17,414 nucleotides of DNA from RGIG3009 sp964390295 (GCA_964390295.1 CAYMHR010000029.1:1-17414), one strand, 5' to 3'. Shown: positions 7,171 through 14,511, numbered from the stretch's first letter. Notes: a model not told the origin generated them from the sequence alone. Numbers and translations: made by a program.

Positions 7171-8075
7171 ATGAAATACGTTACGACGATTCAACCGATG
7201 GATTATGGAACGACGTGCGGCATGGAGGGAGCACTGTCTGCACGGTATCCGTTTTTATGTGTGGCTCCGATCGGGCAAAGCGTGCTGGGGCGCAACCTGT
7301 TGGGAATGACCATGGGAAGCGGACGGGAGCGCGTGTTGATGGCGGCGGCGTTTCACGGTCAGGAGTGGTTGACCACTTGGGTCTGCTTACGCTTGTGTGA
7401 GGAGCTGTGCCAAGCGGTGGAACGTGGGCAGGAGCTACACGGAATCAACGTTCGGCGCGCTTTGGCGGGACGCTGTGCGGTGCTGGTTCCCATGGTAAAT
7501 CCGGACGGCGTGGAAATCGCGCTTCACGGTTCGTCATCGGCGGAAGAACGTGCAACGGCGATCCGATCTGCTGGCGGCGATGAACCGGGTCGATGGCAGG
7601 CCAACGCCAACGGCGTGGACATCAATCATAATTTTAACGCAGGTTGGCAAAAATTGCAACAGGCGGAACGAAAAAAAGACATCACGGGCTTTTCTGCCAG
7701 ACAGTGGGGAGGACCAAAAGCGGAAAGTGAGCCGGAAACGCGAGCATTGGTCGATTTGTGTAGTCGTGCCGCCTTTCGTCACGTCGTGGCTCTCCATAGT
7801 CAGGAGAGGAGATTTACTGGCAATACGGAATGGATACGCCGCCGACAGCGGAGCTGATGGCGCGCGTGATGGCGGCGGCTTCCGGGTATACCATGGTTGC
7901 TTCGCCGGAGGGGATGGCGGCTCATGGCGGATTTAAGGATTGGTTTATCCGCACGTATCGGCGTCACGGCTTTACGATCGAGCTGGGCAAAGGCGTCAAT
8001 CCCTTGCCGTTGTCTGATTTTCAAGGCGTTTATGAGAAAGCACGGGAAATGCTATTAATATCTCTGCTTTTGTGA
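7171..8075 (+). pseudogene. M14 zinc peptidase (gamma-D-glutamyl-L-DAP peptidase type), frameshifted
   Basis: Two overlapping frames together encode one M14-family peptidase of about 301 residues. The first frame (7171-7857) has the zinc ligands His62 and Glu65 (AAAFHGQEW), the VNPDGVE segment, the GVDINHNFNAGW signature typical of gamma-D-glutamyl-diaminopimelate endopeptidase I, and the third ligand His209 (VALHSQ). Right after that, at 7803-7804, the frame shifts. Restoring one G (CAGG to CAGGG) gives HSQGEEIYWQYG and continues through FTIELGKGVNPLPL, which carries the catalytic Glu, to the stop at 8075. As it stands, translation ends at 7857 after 17 wrong residues (228 in total), without the catalytic Glu. 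A real pseudogene or a sequencing error in a G-run are both possible. The ATG at 7171 has AGGGAG 8 nt upstream; a GTG at 7162 is an alternative. Confidence 0.88.
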
Positions 8076-8085
8076 GAATTTCTGC

Positions 8086-8114
8086 TTGTAATTACCAAGC
8101 GGCCGTTGTATAAT
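8086..8114 (+). promoter_or_regulatory. Promoter of the rnf operon
   Basis: TTGTAA (8086-8091) and a consensus TATAAT (8109-8114) are 17 nt apart, preceded by TTG directly before the -10 box. It begins 10 nt after the stop of the broken peptidase gene. The expected start near 8121 gives a short leader to the first gene of the rnf operon. No terminator hairpin is visible between the peptidase stop and this promoter. Confidence 0.8.
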
Positions 8115-8143
8115 ATTTTTGAATAAAGGATGTGCGCGGAGCA

Positions 8144-8539
8144 ATGAGACGAGGGAGACGAATGAGACCGGTGTGGTTGCGGCGCGGAGATTTGGTCGTG
8201 GTGTGCGTCGTGCTGACGGCGGCACTGCTTTCTGGCATCGGTATATGGTTTCATCGTGCGCCGGCAGTTCGGGTTTCTGTTCAATACCCGGACGGTTCCT
8301 CGGCGTTTTTTTCGTTGGAGGAAAACCGCCGTATCGAGATTACCGGCAACAACCATATCGAGCTGGTCGTACAGATTGCCGACGGTCGTGTTCGCGTGGA
8401 ACACAGCGATTGTCCGGACCAGGTGTGCGTTCACAGCGGATGGCTGTCACGCAGTGGACAAGCTGCCGCTTGCGTGCCTGCCGATGTGTGTGTACGGTTG
8501 ATCGGTGCCGACAATACGGTGGATGGGGTGACGGCATGA
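8144..8539 (+). CDS. NusG domain II (NusG_II) family membrane-anchored protein
   Basis: The roughly 131-residue product has a basic N-terminus, one membrane helix (about LVVVCVVLTAALLSGIGIWF), and then an extracytoplasmic beta domain. The domain ends in the NusG_II signature HSDCPDQVCVHSGWLSRSGQ followed by AACVP and VCVRLIG. This family is regularly encoded beside rnf or Gx-transporter genes in Clostridia; its function is not established. The start is uncertain: ATG at 8144 has AAGGA 13 nt upstream, while ATG at 8162 has GGGAG only 4 nt upstream and would give 125 residues. It is the first gene after the operon promoter, and its stop overlaps the next ATG by 4 nt. Confidence 0.85.
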   Translation: MRRGRRMRPVWLRRGDLVVVCVVLTAALLSGIGIWFHRAPAVRVSVQYPDGSSAFFSLEENRRIEITGNNHIELVVQIADGRVRVEHSDCPDQVCVHSGWLSRSGQAAACVPADVCVRLIGADNTVDGVTA

Positions 8540-9033
8540 AGCAACAACGCATCTATCGCCTGACGGCAACCGCTTTGTTATCTGCCGTAGCATTGGTCTT
8601 ATCCTTTCTGGAGGGGTGCTTACCGCCTTTACCGATTCCGGGCGCGCGTTTGGGACTGGCGAATTTAGCGGTCATGTACGCGTTGGCGGAGCTGTCTTTT
8701 CCCTGTGCAGCCGGGATCACGTCGGTCAAAGCCGTCTTTGCCTTGTTGCGCGGCCCCGTTGCGTGTCTTATGAGCGCTGTCGGCGGAACGGCGGCGCTGT
8801 TGGTTATGGCACTGGCGTATTGTCTGTGCCGCCGCTACGTCAGCTTTATCGGCATCGGCGTTTTGGGCGCATCGGCACACACAGTCGGGCAACTGATCGT
8901 GTCCTTCTGCTTGCTGGGAACAGCCATGCGCTACTACGTTCCCCTGCTGCTGTTGACCTCGATCCCCACCGGTATCATTACCGGCTTGGTGCTCAACGTT
9001 ACTCATCCGTATCTTCGTCGCTTTTCAGCCTAA
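8536..9033 (+). CDS. Gx transporter family protein (heptaprenyl diphosphate synthase component I-like)
   Basis: The 165-residue, mostly hydrophobic product has about five membrane segments. It matches the Gx transporter/Hpre_diP_synt_I family: an early LSFLEGCLPPLPIPGARLGL motif, ANLAVMYAL, and GITSVKAVFALLRGP. Despite the old family name, such proteins are small substrate-binding-like membrane components whose substrate is unknown. The ATG overlaps the preceding stop (ATGA), so translation is probably coupled. Its position between the NusG_II gene and rnfC is a recurring clostridial arrangement, which suggests a link to Rnf assembly or function, but this is inference. Confidence 0.88.
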   Translation: MKQQRIYRLTATALLSAVALVLSFLEGCLPPLPIPGARLGLANLAVMYALAELSFPCAAGITSVKAVFALLRGPVACLMSAVGGTAALLVMALAYCLCRRYVSFIGIGVLGASAHTVGQLIVSFCLLGTAMRYYVPLLLLTSIPTGIITGLVLNVTHPYLRRFSA

Positions 9034-9059
9034 TCAGAATTCCGGGAAGGTGTGATCGT

Positions 9060-10382
9060 ATGTCTCGTTTTACAAATGCTTGGAGGCCGCATGGTGGTGT
9101 GCACCCGCTGCAGCATAAGGATGCCGCGGACGTGGAAAGCGTTACCATGCCGTTGCCAGAAAAAATTATTTTGCCCACCTTGCAACACATCGGCGCCCCG
9201 TGCGTTCCCACGGTTAAGGTAGGGGATACCGTGGATGTTGGACAAGTTGTTGCCGATAGTGACGCACCCGTGTCGGCACCGATTCATAGCAGCATCTCCG
9301 GCACCGTCACCGAAATGAAGGAAGTCCTGCTTCCCGGCGGTCGACGGTCGCAAGCGCTGGTAATCGTTTCCGATGGCGAGCGTCGTCCGCATAGCAGCAT
9401 GAAGCCGCATGAACCGAAAACCTTCGAGGAATTTATTGAAGCGGTACGCGATTCCGGATTGGTGGGGCTTGGTGGTGCCGGTTTCCCGACTCACGTAAAG
9501 CTGAATCCGAAAAATCGCGATCAAATTGATACGATCATTATCAATGCGGCAGAATGTGAGCCGTATATTGTCACCGATTATCGGGAGTGCATGGAAAATT
9601 CCTGGGATATTATTTCCGGTTTACGCACGGTGATGACCTTTTTGGGTGCCGGTCGTGCAGTAATCGGTATTGAAAGCAATAAGCCAGCGGCGATTGCCGT
9701 ATTGTCGCACATGGCGGCAACGATTAACGACCCGCGCCGCTCCATTACCGTCAAAGCGTTGCACACGCGGTATCCGCAGGGCGCAGAAAAGGTGCTGATT
9801 GCGGAATGTACCGGGCGAATCGTTCCTGCCGGCGGCTTGCCGGCCGACGTGGGGTGTATCGTGATGAACGTCACAACCGTTGCCAAACTGCGGCGGTATC
9901 TCAAAACGGGAACACCCTTGATTCGTAAGCGGTTGACGATTGCCGGTTCGGCGGTAGAGCGTCCTATGAATTTGCGGACGTGGATCGGAACGCCGGTGCA
10001 GGACGTGCTGAACTACGTTGGCTTGAAAAAGCAGGTTCGTAAGCTCCTGTACGGTGGTCCGATGATGGGACAGGCGCTGATGAACGCCGAATTGCCGGTT
10101 CTCAAGCAAAACAACGCTATCGTGGCACTTGCTGAAGAAGATGTCCGTGAAATACCAGCCAGCACGTGTATTCGTTGCGGTCGGTGCGTGGATGCCTGTC
10201 CCATGAAGCTGTTGCCGACCTCGATTACCAAAGCGTATATGGCGAACGATTTGGAAGCCTTACGTCGATTGTCGACGATGACCTGCATGGAATGTGGTTG
10301 TTGCACGTTTTCGTGTCCGGCACACCGTCCGATTTTGCAAACGATTCGCATGGCCAAAGACGTTTTACGTACGACACGATAA
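9060..10382 (+). CDS. rnfC: Rnf complex subunit RnfC
   Basis: The 440-residue peripheral subunit of the ferredoxin:NAD+ oxidoreductase carries the NADH site and Fe-S clusters on the cytoplasmic side. Visible are an N-terminal barrel-sandwich/lipoyl-like part (about 30-105), the glycine-rich GLVGLGGAGFPTHVK (about 134-148) and NAAECEPY of the Complex I 51-kDa-like domain, and a C-terminal pair of [4Fe-4S] motifs: CIRCGRCVDACP (Cys370, 373, 376, 380) and CMECGCCTFSCP (Cys409, 412, 415, 419). It ends soon after the second motif, so it lacks the long alanine/lysine-rich tail of proteobacterial RnfC. GGGAAGG lies 9 nt before the ATG. rnfD follows after 20 nt. Confidence 0.97.
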   Translation: MSRFTNAWRPHGGVHPLQHKDAADVESVTMPLPEKIILPTLQHIGAPCVPTVKVGDTVDVGQVVADSDAPVSAPIHSSISGTVTEMKEVLLPGGRRSQALVIVSDGERRPHSSMKPHEPKTFEEFIEAVRDSGLVGLGGAGFPTHVKLNPKNRDQIDTIIINAAECEPYIVTDYRECMENSWDIISGLRTVMTFLGAGRAVIGIESNKPAAIAVLSHMAATINDPRRSITVKALHTRYPQGAEKVLIAECTGRIVPAGGLPADVGCIVMNVTTVAKLRRYLKTGTPLIRKRLTIAGSAVERPMNLRTWIGTPVQDVLNYVGLKKQVRKLLYGGPMMGQALMNAELPVLKQNNAIVALAEEDVREIPASTCIRCGRCVDACPMKLLPTSITKAYMANDLEALRRLSTMTCMECGCCTFSCPAHRPILQTIRMAKDVLRTTR

Positions 10383-10402
10383 CGCAGGGAGGAAGGAAAA
10401 CT

Positions 10403-11380
10403 ATGGAACATAATACGTTGTTGGTTTCTTCATCGCCACACGTGCATTGCGGTATGAATACCCGCGATATTATGCGCGACGTCATCATTGCACTGGTTCC
10501 CGCTTTGATTGCCACGGTATGGCTGTTCGGCTTTCGTGCGTTGGCGGTTGAGCTGGTGTGCGTCGCTTCGGCACTGGCGGCGGAATATCTCAGTCGTCGT
10601 GTGATGAAGCGTCCTCAAACGGTGGGGGATTTATCCGCAGTAGTTACCGGGTTGCTGTTGTCCTTTAATCTGCCGGTGACGATCCCACTGTGGCAGGCGG
10701 CCTTCGGAAGTGTGGTGGCGATCGTGGTTGCCAAGCAGATGTTTGGTGGCTTGGGACAAAATTTCGTCAACCCGGCCTTGGTCGGTCGAATCGTACTGAT
10801 GGGTAGCTTCCCCGAAACCATGAACAACTGGGTTGATCCGCTTACGTGGCTGTCCGATCCAATAGGTGCCTTGAGTGCCGTGGATGCCGTTTCTTCACCG
10901 ACACCGTTGGCGCAAATGGCAGCCGATCCCGGTGTGGAGATCGACGCCTTGCCGTTGCTGTTCGGTCAGCGCGGCGGCTCATTGGGTGAAACCTGTGTGA
11001 TCGCGCTGATCGTCGGCGGCATTTATTTGGTGATTCGTCGCGTTATCAGTCCGATGATCCCCTTGGTGTATATCGGCACGGTGTTCGTTTTAACGTGGTT
11101 GTTGGGTGCTGATCCGGTAACGCATATTTTGTCGGGCGGTTTAATGCTCGGCGCCATTTTCATGGCGACCGATTACGCCACGTGCCCGATCAACCGTTCC
11201 GGCAAGCTGGTTTATGCGATTGGTTGCGGCCTGCTGACGGTGTTGATCCGCTTGTATGGATCGTTGCCGGATGGCGTTTCCTTCGCCATCGTTATCATGA
11301 ATATTTTAACGCCGCTGATCGAACGGGTTGTTCGTCCGCGTCCCTTTGGCAAACAGCGCGGAAAGGCGGTGGCGAAATGA
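10403..11380 (+). CDS. rnfD: Rnf complex subunit RnfD
   Basis: The 325-residue integral membrane subunit carries a covalent FMN and takes part in electron transfer and ion movement. It has about nine or ten hydrophobic segments and family motifs GDLSAVVTGLLLSFNLP, QMFGGLGQNFVNPALVGR, HILSGGLMLGAIFMATDY and YGSLPDGVSFAIVIMN. The FMN-accepting threonine should be Thr167 in DAVSSPTPLA; the common form of this motif is S/T-G-A-T, so the Gly-Ala is replaced by Ser-Pro here. A strong AGGGAGGAAGGA precedes the ATG. The stop overlaps the rnfG start by 4 nt. Confidence 0.96.
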   Translation: MEHNTLLVSSSPHVHCGMNTRDIMRDVIIALVPALIATVWLFGFRALAVELVCVASALAAEYLSRRVMKRPQTVGDLSAVVTGLLLSFNLPVTIPLWQAAFGSVVAIVVAKQMFGGLGQNFVNPALVGRIVLMGSFPETMNNWVDPLTWLSDPIGALSAVDAVSSPTPLAQMAADPGVEIDALPLLFGQRGGSLGETCVIALIVGGIYLVIRRVISPMIPLVYIGTVFVLTWLLGADPVTHILSGGLMLGAIFMATDYATCPINRSGKLVYAIGCGLLTVLIRLYGSLPDGVSFAIVIMNILTPLIERVVRPRPFGKQRGKAVAK

Positions 11381-11934
11381 AGACCATTCGAGAGATCGCG
11401 GTGTCGGCGTTGTCGCTGACGGTGATCGCCGTAGTAGTGACGGCCGCTTTGGCGGGTACCAACGCCTTAACCAAGGATGTGATTGCCGAACGCACAGAAC
11501 AGATCGAAACGGCCGCACGGCAGGAAGTGATTGCGTCGGATCGATTTGAAAAAGCGGTTTTGACGACGGACGATGACGAGGTCACGTATTATATTGCCAA
11601 GCAGAACGATGGCACCGTCGTAGGATATGTTTTCACCGCCACGGCCGCCGGAAAAAGCGCGGGTCTTACCGTTATGACCGGCATTTTGTCCGACGGAACC
11701 ATCTCCGGCGTGAAGATCACTGACGACAACGAGACAGCCGGATACGTGGACAAGGTGATCAAGGCCGGCTTTTTGGATGAGTTGAAAAACTATAGCGCCG
11801 ATCGTGAGATCGTGATGGGGAACGACATCGATGCCGTTTCGCAGGCGACGAAAACGTCCACGGGCGTTTGCAAGGGCGTTAATCAAGCGATCGCATGGTA
11901 CCAACTGGTAAAGGAGGGAAACGCGGATGAGTAA
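11377..11934 (+). CDS. rnfG: Rnf complex subunit RnfG
   Basis: The 185-residue product has an N-terminal membrane helix (about 9-30) and an extracytoplasmic FMN-binding domain. ApbE attaches FMN through a phosphoester to the threonine of the S-G-A-T motif; here the site reads DAVSQATKTST, so Thr158 is the likely acceptor and the usual glycine is Gln156. Other landmarks are GYVFTATAAGKSAGLTVMTG and the GVKITDDNETAGYVDKV segment, where family members usually have H/N-x-E-T-P-G. It overlaps rnfD by 4 nt and rnfE by 8 nt. Confidence 0.95.
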   Translation: MKTIREIAVSALSLTVIAVVVTAALAGTNALTKDVIAERTEQIETAARQEVIASDRFEKAVLTTDDDEVTYYIAKQNDGTVVGYVFTATAAGKSAGLTVMTGILSDGTISGVKITDDNETAGYVDKVIKAGFLDELKNYSADREIVMGNDIDAVSQATKTSTGVCKGVNQAIAWYQLVKEGNADE

Positions 11935-12619
11935 TCGATACTGGAACACCTTCTCCAAAGGACTGTTGCGGGAAAATCCGGTGTTTCGTTTGGTGTTGGG
12001 AACGTGCGCTACCTTGGCGGTAACAACGCAGGCGGTCAACGGCTTGTGCATGGGAGCCGCTACCACGTTCGTTTTGCTATGCTCCAATATCGTGATTTCG
12101 TTACTCCGCAAGCTGATTCCCGACAAGGTGCGCTTGCCCTCGTATATTGTGGTCATTGCCGGGTTTACCACGATCGTACAAATGATCGTGAAAGCCTACC
12201 TGCCTTCCGTCGATGAGGCGTTGGGGATTTATTTGCCCCTGATCGTAGTGAACTGTATTATTTTCGGACGTGCTGAAGCGTTTGCCAGCAAAAACAGTGT
12301 CGGTTTGTCGGCGCTGGACGGTTTGGGAATGGGGGCCGGCTTCACCGCCGCTCTGATCGTTATGGGCAGTATTCGGGAATTCCTCGGCAACGGAACCATC
12401 TTCGGATGGCCGGAAGGCGGACTGTTTCCTCCGATCGCTATTTTCGTTCTTCCCGCCGGCGGCTTCTTTGTGTTTGGAATGTTGATTTGGCTGACCAACC
12501 GTTTGTCGATTCGACTGGAAAAAAGCGAAACTCGTCGCGAACTGGGACAGACGACGGCTTGTGTCGCCTGTCCCATGGCGGAAGCCTGCCACGGAAAGGA
12601 GGCGGCGGAGCATGAATAA
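11927..12619 (+). CDS. rnfE: Rnf complex subunit RnfE
   Basis: The 230-residue integral membrane subunit pairs with RnfA; in the family, a cysteine pair from each subunit holds an intramembrane iron-sulfur centre. The expected residues are Cys27 (LVLGTCATLAVTTQ) and Cys110 (LIVVNCIIFGRAEAF). Six membrane helices are expected, and the LDGLGMGAGFTAALIVMGSIRE loop is characteristic. The C-terminal tail after about residue 195 is hydrophilic and contains CVACPMAEAC (Cys212, 215, 221), an extra cysteine group absent from proteobacterial RnfE. The start lies inside the end of rnfG with AAGGAGG upstream, and the end overlaps rnfA by 8 nt. Confidence 0.96.
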   Translation: MSNRYWNTFSKGLLRENPVFRLVLGTCATLAVTTQAVNGLCMGAATTFVLLCSNIVISLLRKLIPDKVRLPSYIVVIAGFTTIVQMIVKAYLPSVDEALGIYLPLIVVNCIIFGRAEAFASKNSVGLSALDGLGMGAGFTAALIVMGSIREFLGNGTIFGWPEGGLFPPIAIFVLPAGGFFVFGMLIWLTNRLSIRLEKSETRRELGQTTACVACPMAEACHGKEAAEHE

Positions 12620-13193
12620 TTTGTTTGCCATTCTGATTGGCGGTTTGCTGGTCAACAATTACGTCCTGTCGCAGTTTTTAGGGATTTGTCCGTTTTTGGG
12701 CGTTTCAAAAAAGCTGAATTCCGCGGTGGGTATGTCGGTGGCCGTTATTTTCGTTATGCTGATGTCCACTGTTGCCACGTGGCCGATTTATCACTATTTG
12801 TTGCTTCCGAACGATCTGGCCTATTTGCAGACGATCGTATTCATTTTAATCATCGCGGCGTTGGTACAACTGGTAGAGATTGTATTGCGTCGGTTCATAC
12901 CGCCGCTGTACCAGTCGCTGGGCATCTATCTGCCGCTGATCACCACCAACTGCGCGGTGCTGGGTGTTACGCTTCTGAATATTGACAGCGATTACACCTT
13001 TGTGGAATCGGTTGTCAACTCCCTGGGAGCCGGATTGGGCTTTCTGCTGGCGATGGTGATGTTTTCCGGCGTGCGTGAGCGGTTGGAAAGCGCAGAGGTT
13101 CCGGAAACTCTCAAAGGATTGCCGATCACGTTGGTGGCTGCTTCGATCGTTTCGGTATCGTTTCTCGGCTTCCAAGGGCTCTTTGGACTGTAA
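12612..13193 (+). CDS. rnfA: Rnf complex subunit RnfA
   Basis: The 193-residue integral membrane subunit has six predicted helices and the standard family length. Diagnostic sequence includes LLVNNYVLSQFLGICPFLGV with Cys26 and LPLITTNCAVLGVTLLN with Cys114, the partners of the RnfE cysteines in the intramembrane iron-sulfur centre. The start at 12612 has AAGGAGG within the end of rnfE, and overlaps that gene by 8 nt, so coupling is likely. rnfB follows after 17 nt. Confidence 0.97.
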   Translation: MNNLFAILIGGLLVNNYVLSQFLGICPFLGVSKKLNSAVGMSVAVIFVMLMSTVATWPIYHYLLLPNDLAYLQTIVFILIIAALVQLVEIVLRRFIPPLYQSLGIYLPLITTNCAVLGVTLLNIDSDYTFVESVVNSLGAGLGFLLAMVMFSGVRERLESAEVPETLKGLPITLVAASIVSVSFLGFQGLFGL

Positions 13194-13210
13194 TCGGGGG
13201 AGGGAAAGAA

Positions 13211-14029
13211 ATGAACACCATTCTGTTGGCGGTGTTGGTCGTGGGCGGCATTGGCCTGCTTGCCGGCTTGATTTTGGCGGTGGCCTCCGTATTGATGGCT
13301 GTTCCGAAAGATGAAAAAGCAGAGGCGTTACGGGAATTGCTGCCCGGTGCTAACTGTGGTGCCTGTGGATATTCCGGCTGTGACGGATACGCCGACGCCA
13401 TGGCGAACCATGGGGCCAAGGTCGGCTTATGCTCGCCGGGCGGCGTGACGGTTGCCGAAGCCACGGCGCGATTGCTCGGTGTTACCGGTGGTGAGGTGGC
13501 GCACAAAACGGCCATGGTACGTTGCGGCGGTTGTGAGGAGTTTACCTCGCGCAAGCTGGACTACCACGGCATCCATTCTTGCCGCGCTGCGGCCCAATTT
13601 TACGGCGGCAACTGGCTGTGCAATGCCGGATGCCTCGGCTATGGCGATTGCGCCTCTGTGTGCGAGTATGAGGCCATTTCGGTCAAGGATGGCCTGGCGT
13701 GTGTCGATCCCACCGTATGTCGCGGCTGTACCAAGTGCGTTTCCGCTTGTCCCAAGGGCTTGATCGCCATGTACGACAGTCACGTTTTGGGTGTTGTGCG
13801 TTGCTCCAGTCACGAAAAGGGTGCCGCAACACGCGCTGCGTGCAAGGTGGGTTGTATCGGCTGCGGTAAATGCGTTAAGATATGCCAATACGATGCGGTA
13901 TCGGTTACGGATAATCTGGCGTCGATTGATCCGAAAAAATGCGTTGGCTGCGGCTTGTGTGCCGAAAATTGCCCCGTGCATTGTATCACCATTACTATGC
14001 CGTTGGAAAATACAGCCGTTGAGAAATAA
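13211..14029 (+). CDS. rnfB: Rnf complex subunit RnfB, multi-ferredoxin
   Basis: The 272-residue subunit receives electrons from reduced ferredoxin. It has an N-terminal anchor helix (about 5-28), then the 4Fe-4S domain LLPGANCGACGYSGC...C with Cys49, Cys52, Cys57 and Cys74. Further cysteine groups follow: a pair at 105/108; 137, 141, 147, 151 ; 170, 173, 176, 180 (CRGCTKCVSACP); 211, 215, 218, 221, 225; and 244, 247, 250, 254 (CVGCGLCAENCP). Two 2[4Fe-4S] ferredoxin-like modules are thus present beside the N-terminal cluster, as usual for clostridial RnfB. GGGGGAGGG precedes the ATG. It is the last gene of the operon; I see no GC-rich terminator after it. Confidence 0.96.
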   Translation: MNTILLAVLVVGGIGLLAGLILAVASVLMAVPKDEKAEALRELLPGANCGACGYSGCDGYADAMANHGAKVGLCSPGGVTVAEATARLLGVTGGEVAHKTAMVRCGGCEEFTSRKLDYHGIHSCRAAAQFYGGNWLCNAGCLGYGDCASVCEYEAISVKDGLACVDPTVCRGCTKCVSACPKGLIAMYDSHVLGVVRCSSHEKGAATRAACKVGCIGCGKCVKICQYDAVSVTDNLASIDPKKCVGCGLCAENCPVHCITITMPLENTAVEK

Positions 14030-14065
14030 TTTCTGAAAGAATTTGCTATTTTCTGAAAAACAGGC

Positions 14066-14095
14066 TTGACAAACGGTACCGTTATACTATATAAT
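14066..14095 (+). promoter_or_regulatory. Promoter of the tRNA array
   Basis: A consensus TTGACA (14066-14071) and TATAAT (14090-14095) are 18 nt apart, 31 nt upstream of the first tRNA. A short hairpin (GCG-CCCC, loop TAAA, GGGG-CGC, at 14101-14119) lies between the -10 box and the tRNA, so the precursor would begin with a folded 5' end. Confidence 0.88.
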
Positions 14096-14125
14096 AGTCT
14101 GCGTCCCCTAAAGGGGCGCACACGC

Positions 14126-14202
14126 GGCTGTATAGCTCAGTTGGCTAGAGCATGCGGTTCATACCCGCAGTGTCATTGGTTCGAATCCAATTACAGCCAC
14201 CA
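14126..14202 (+). tRNA. tRNA-Met (CAT), elongator type
   Basis: The acceptor stem GGCTGTA/TACAGCC, D-arm AGCTCAGTTGGCTAGAGC, anticodon loop TTCATAC on a GC-rich stem, T-loop TTCGAAT and encoded CCA are all present. The first acceptor pair is G-C, unlike initiator tRNA, and the CATACC context suits elongator Met. A lysidine-modified tRNA-Ile(CAU) cannot be fully excluded from sequence alone but fits less well. Confidence 0.93.
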
Positions 14203-14205
14203 TCC

Positions 14206-14280
14206 GGCCCGATGGTCAAGCGGTTAAGACACCGCCCTTTCACGGCGGTAACACGGGTTCGATTCCCGTTCGGGTCACCA
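14206..14280 (+). tRNA. tRNA-Glu (TTC)
   Basis: The acceptor stem GGCCCGA pairs with TCGGGTC (one G-T wobble), the anticodon stem CCGCC/GGCGG holds the loop CTTTCAC with anticodon TTC, the T-arm is ACGGG-TTCGATT-CCCGT, and CCA is encoded. It begins 3 nt after the tRNA-Met gene. Confidence 0.95.
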
Positions 14281-14316
14281 TCACGTTTGGTCGTTGCAAT
14301 AGCGGCGGCTGAATAT

Positions 14317-14393
14317 GGGCGTATAGCTCAGCTGGTTAGAGCGCCTGCTTCACACGCAGGAGGTCAGCGGTTCGAGTCCGTTTACGCCCACCA
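14317..14393 (+). tRNA. tRNA-Val (CAC)
   Basis: The acceptor stem GGGCGTA/TACGCCC, D-arm AGCTCAGCTGGTTAGAGC, anticodon stem CCTGC/GCAGG with loop TTCACAC (anticodon CAC), T-loop TTCGAGT and encoded CCA are all present. It reads GUG codons only, so it supplements the TAC isoacceptor expected elsewhere. Confidence 0.95.
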
Positions 14394-14397
14394 CAGC

Positions 14398-14434
14398 AAA
14401 GCCCACACGGGGTATTGTTCCCGGTGTGGGCTTT
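14398..14434 (+). terminator. Terminator of the tRNA array
   Basis: An 11-bp stem (AAAGCCCACAC at 14398-14408 against GTGTGGGCTTT at 14424-14434), extended by a GGG/CCC inner stem with a bulge, is followed by CTTTTTGTTTT. It begins 5 nt after the tRNA-Val CCA. Confidence 0.9.
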
Positions 14435-14462
14435 CTTTTTGTTTTCACAAATGGCAAACGAT

Positions 14463-14500
14463 AAATCCTCCCCGAACGTCAAAGCGTTCGGGGAGGATTT
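14463..14500 (-). terminator. Terminator of pnp
   Basis: A perfect 16-bp stem (AAATCCTCCCCGAACG, loop of 6 nt, and its complement) stands 11 nt after the pnp stop on the minus strand. The tail after the stem is only moderately T-rich (ATCGTTTG after ATTT). Confidence 0.82.
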
Positions 14501-14511
14501 CAGTTTACAGA

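Noticed and set aside
7803..7860. Programmed ribosomal frameshift in the M14 peptidase gene
   Set aside because: There is no slippery heptamer or stimulating structure at the site; a single missing G explains the break, and family members are normally encoded in one frame.
14083..14088. TATACT as the -10 box of the tRNA promoter
   Set aside because: It is only 11 nt from TTGACA; the TATAAT at 14090 has an acceptable 18-nt spacing.
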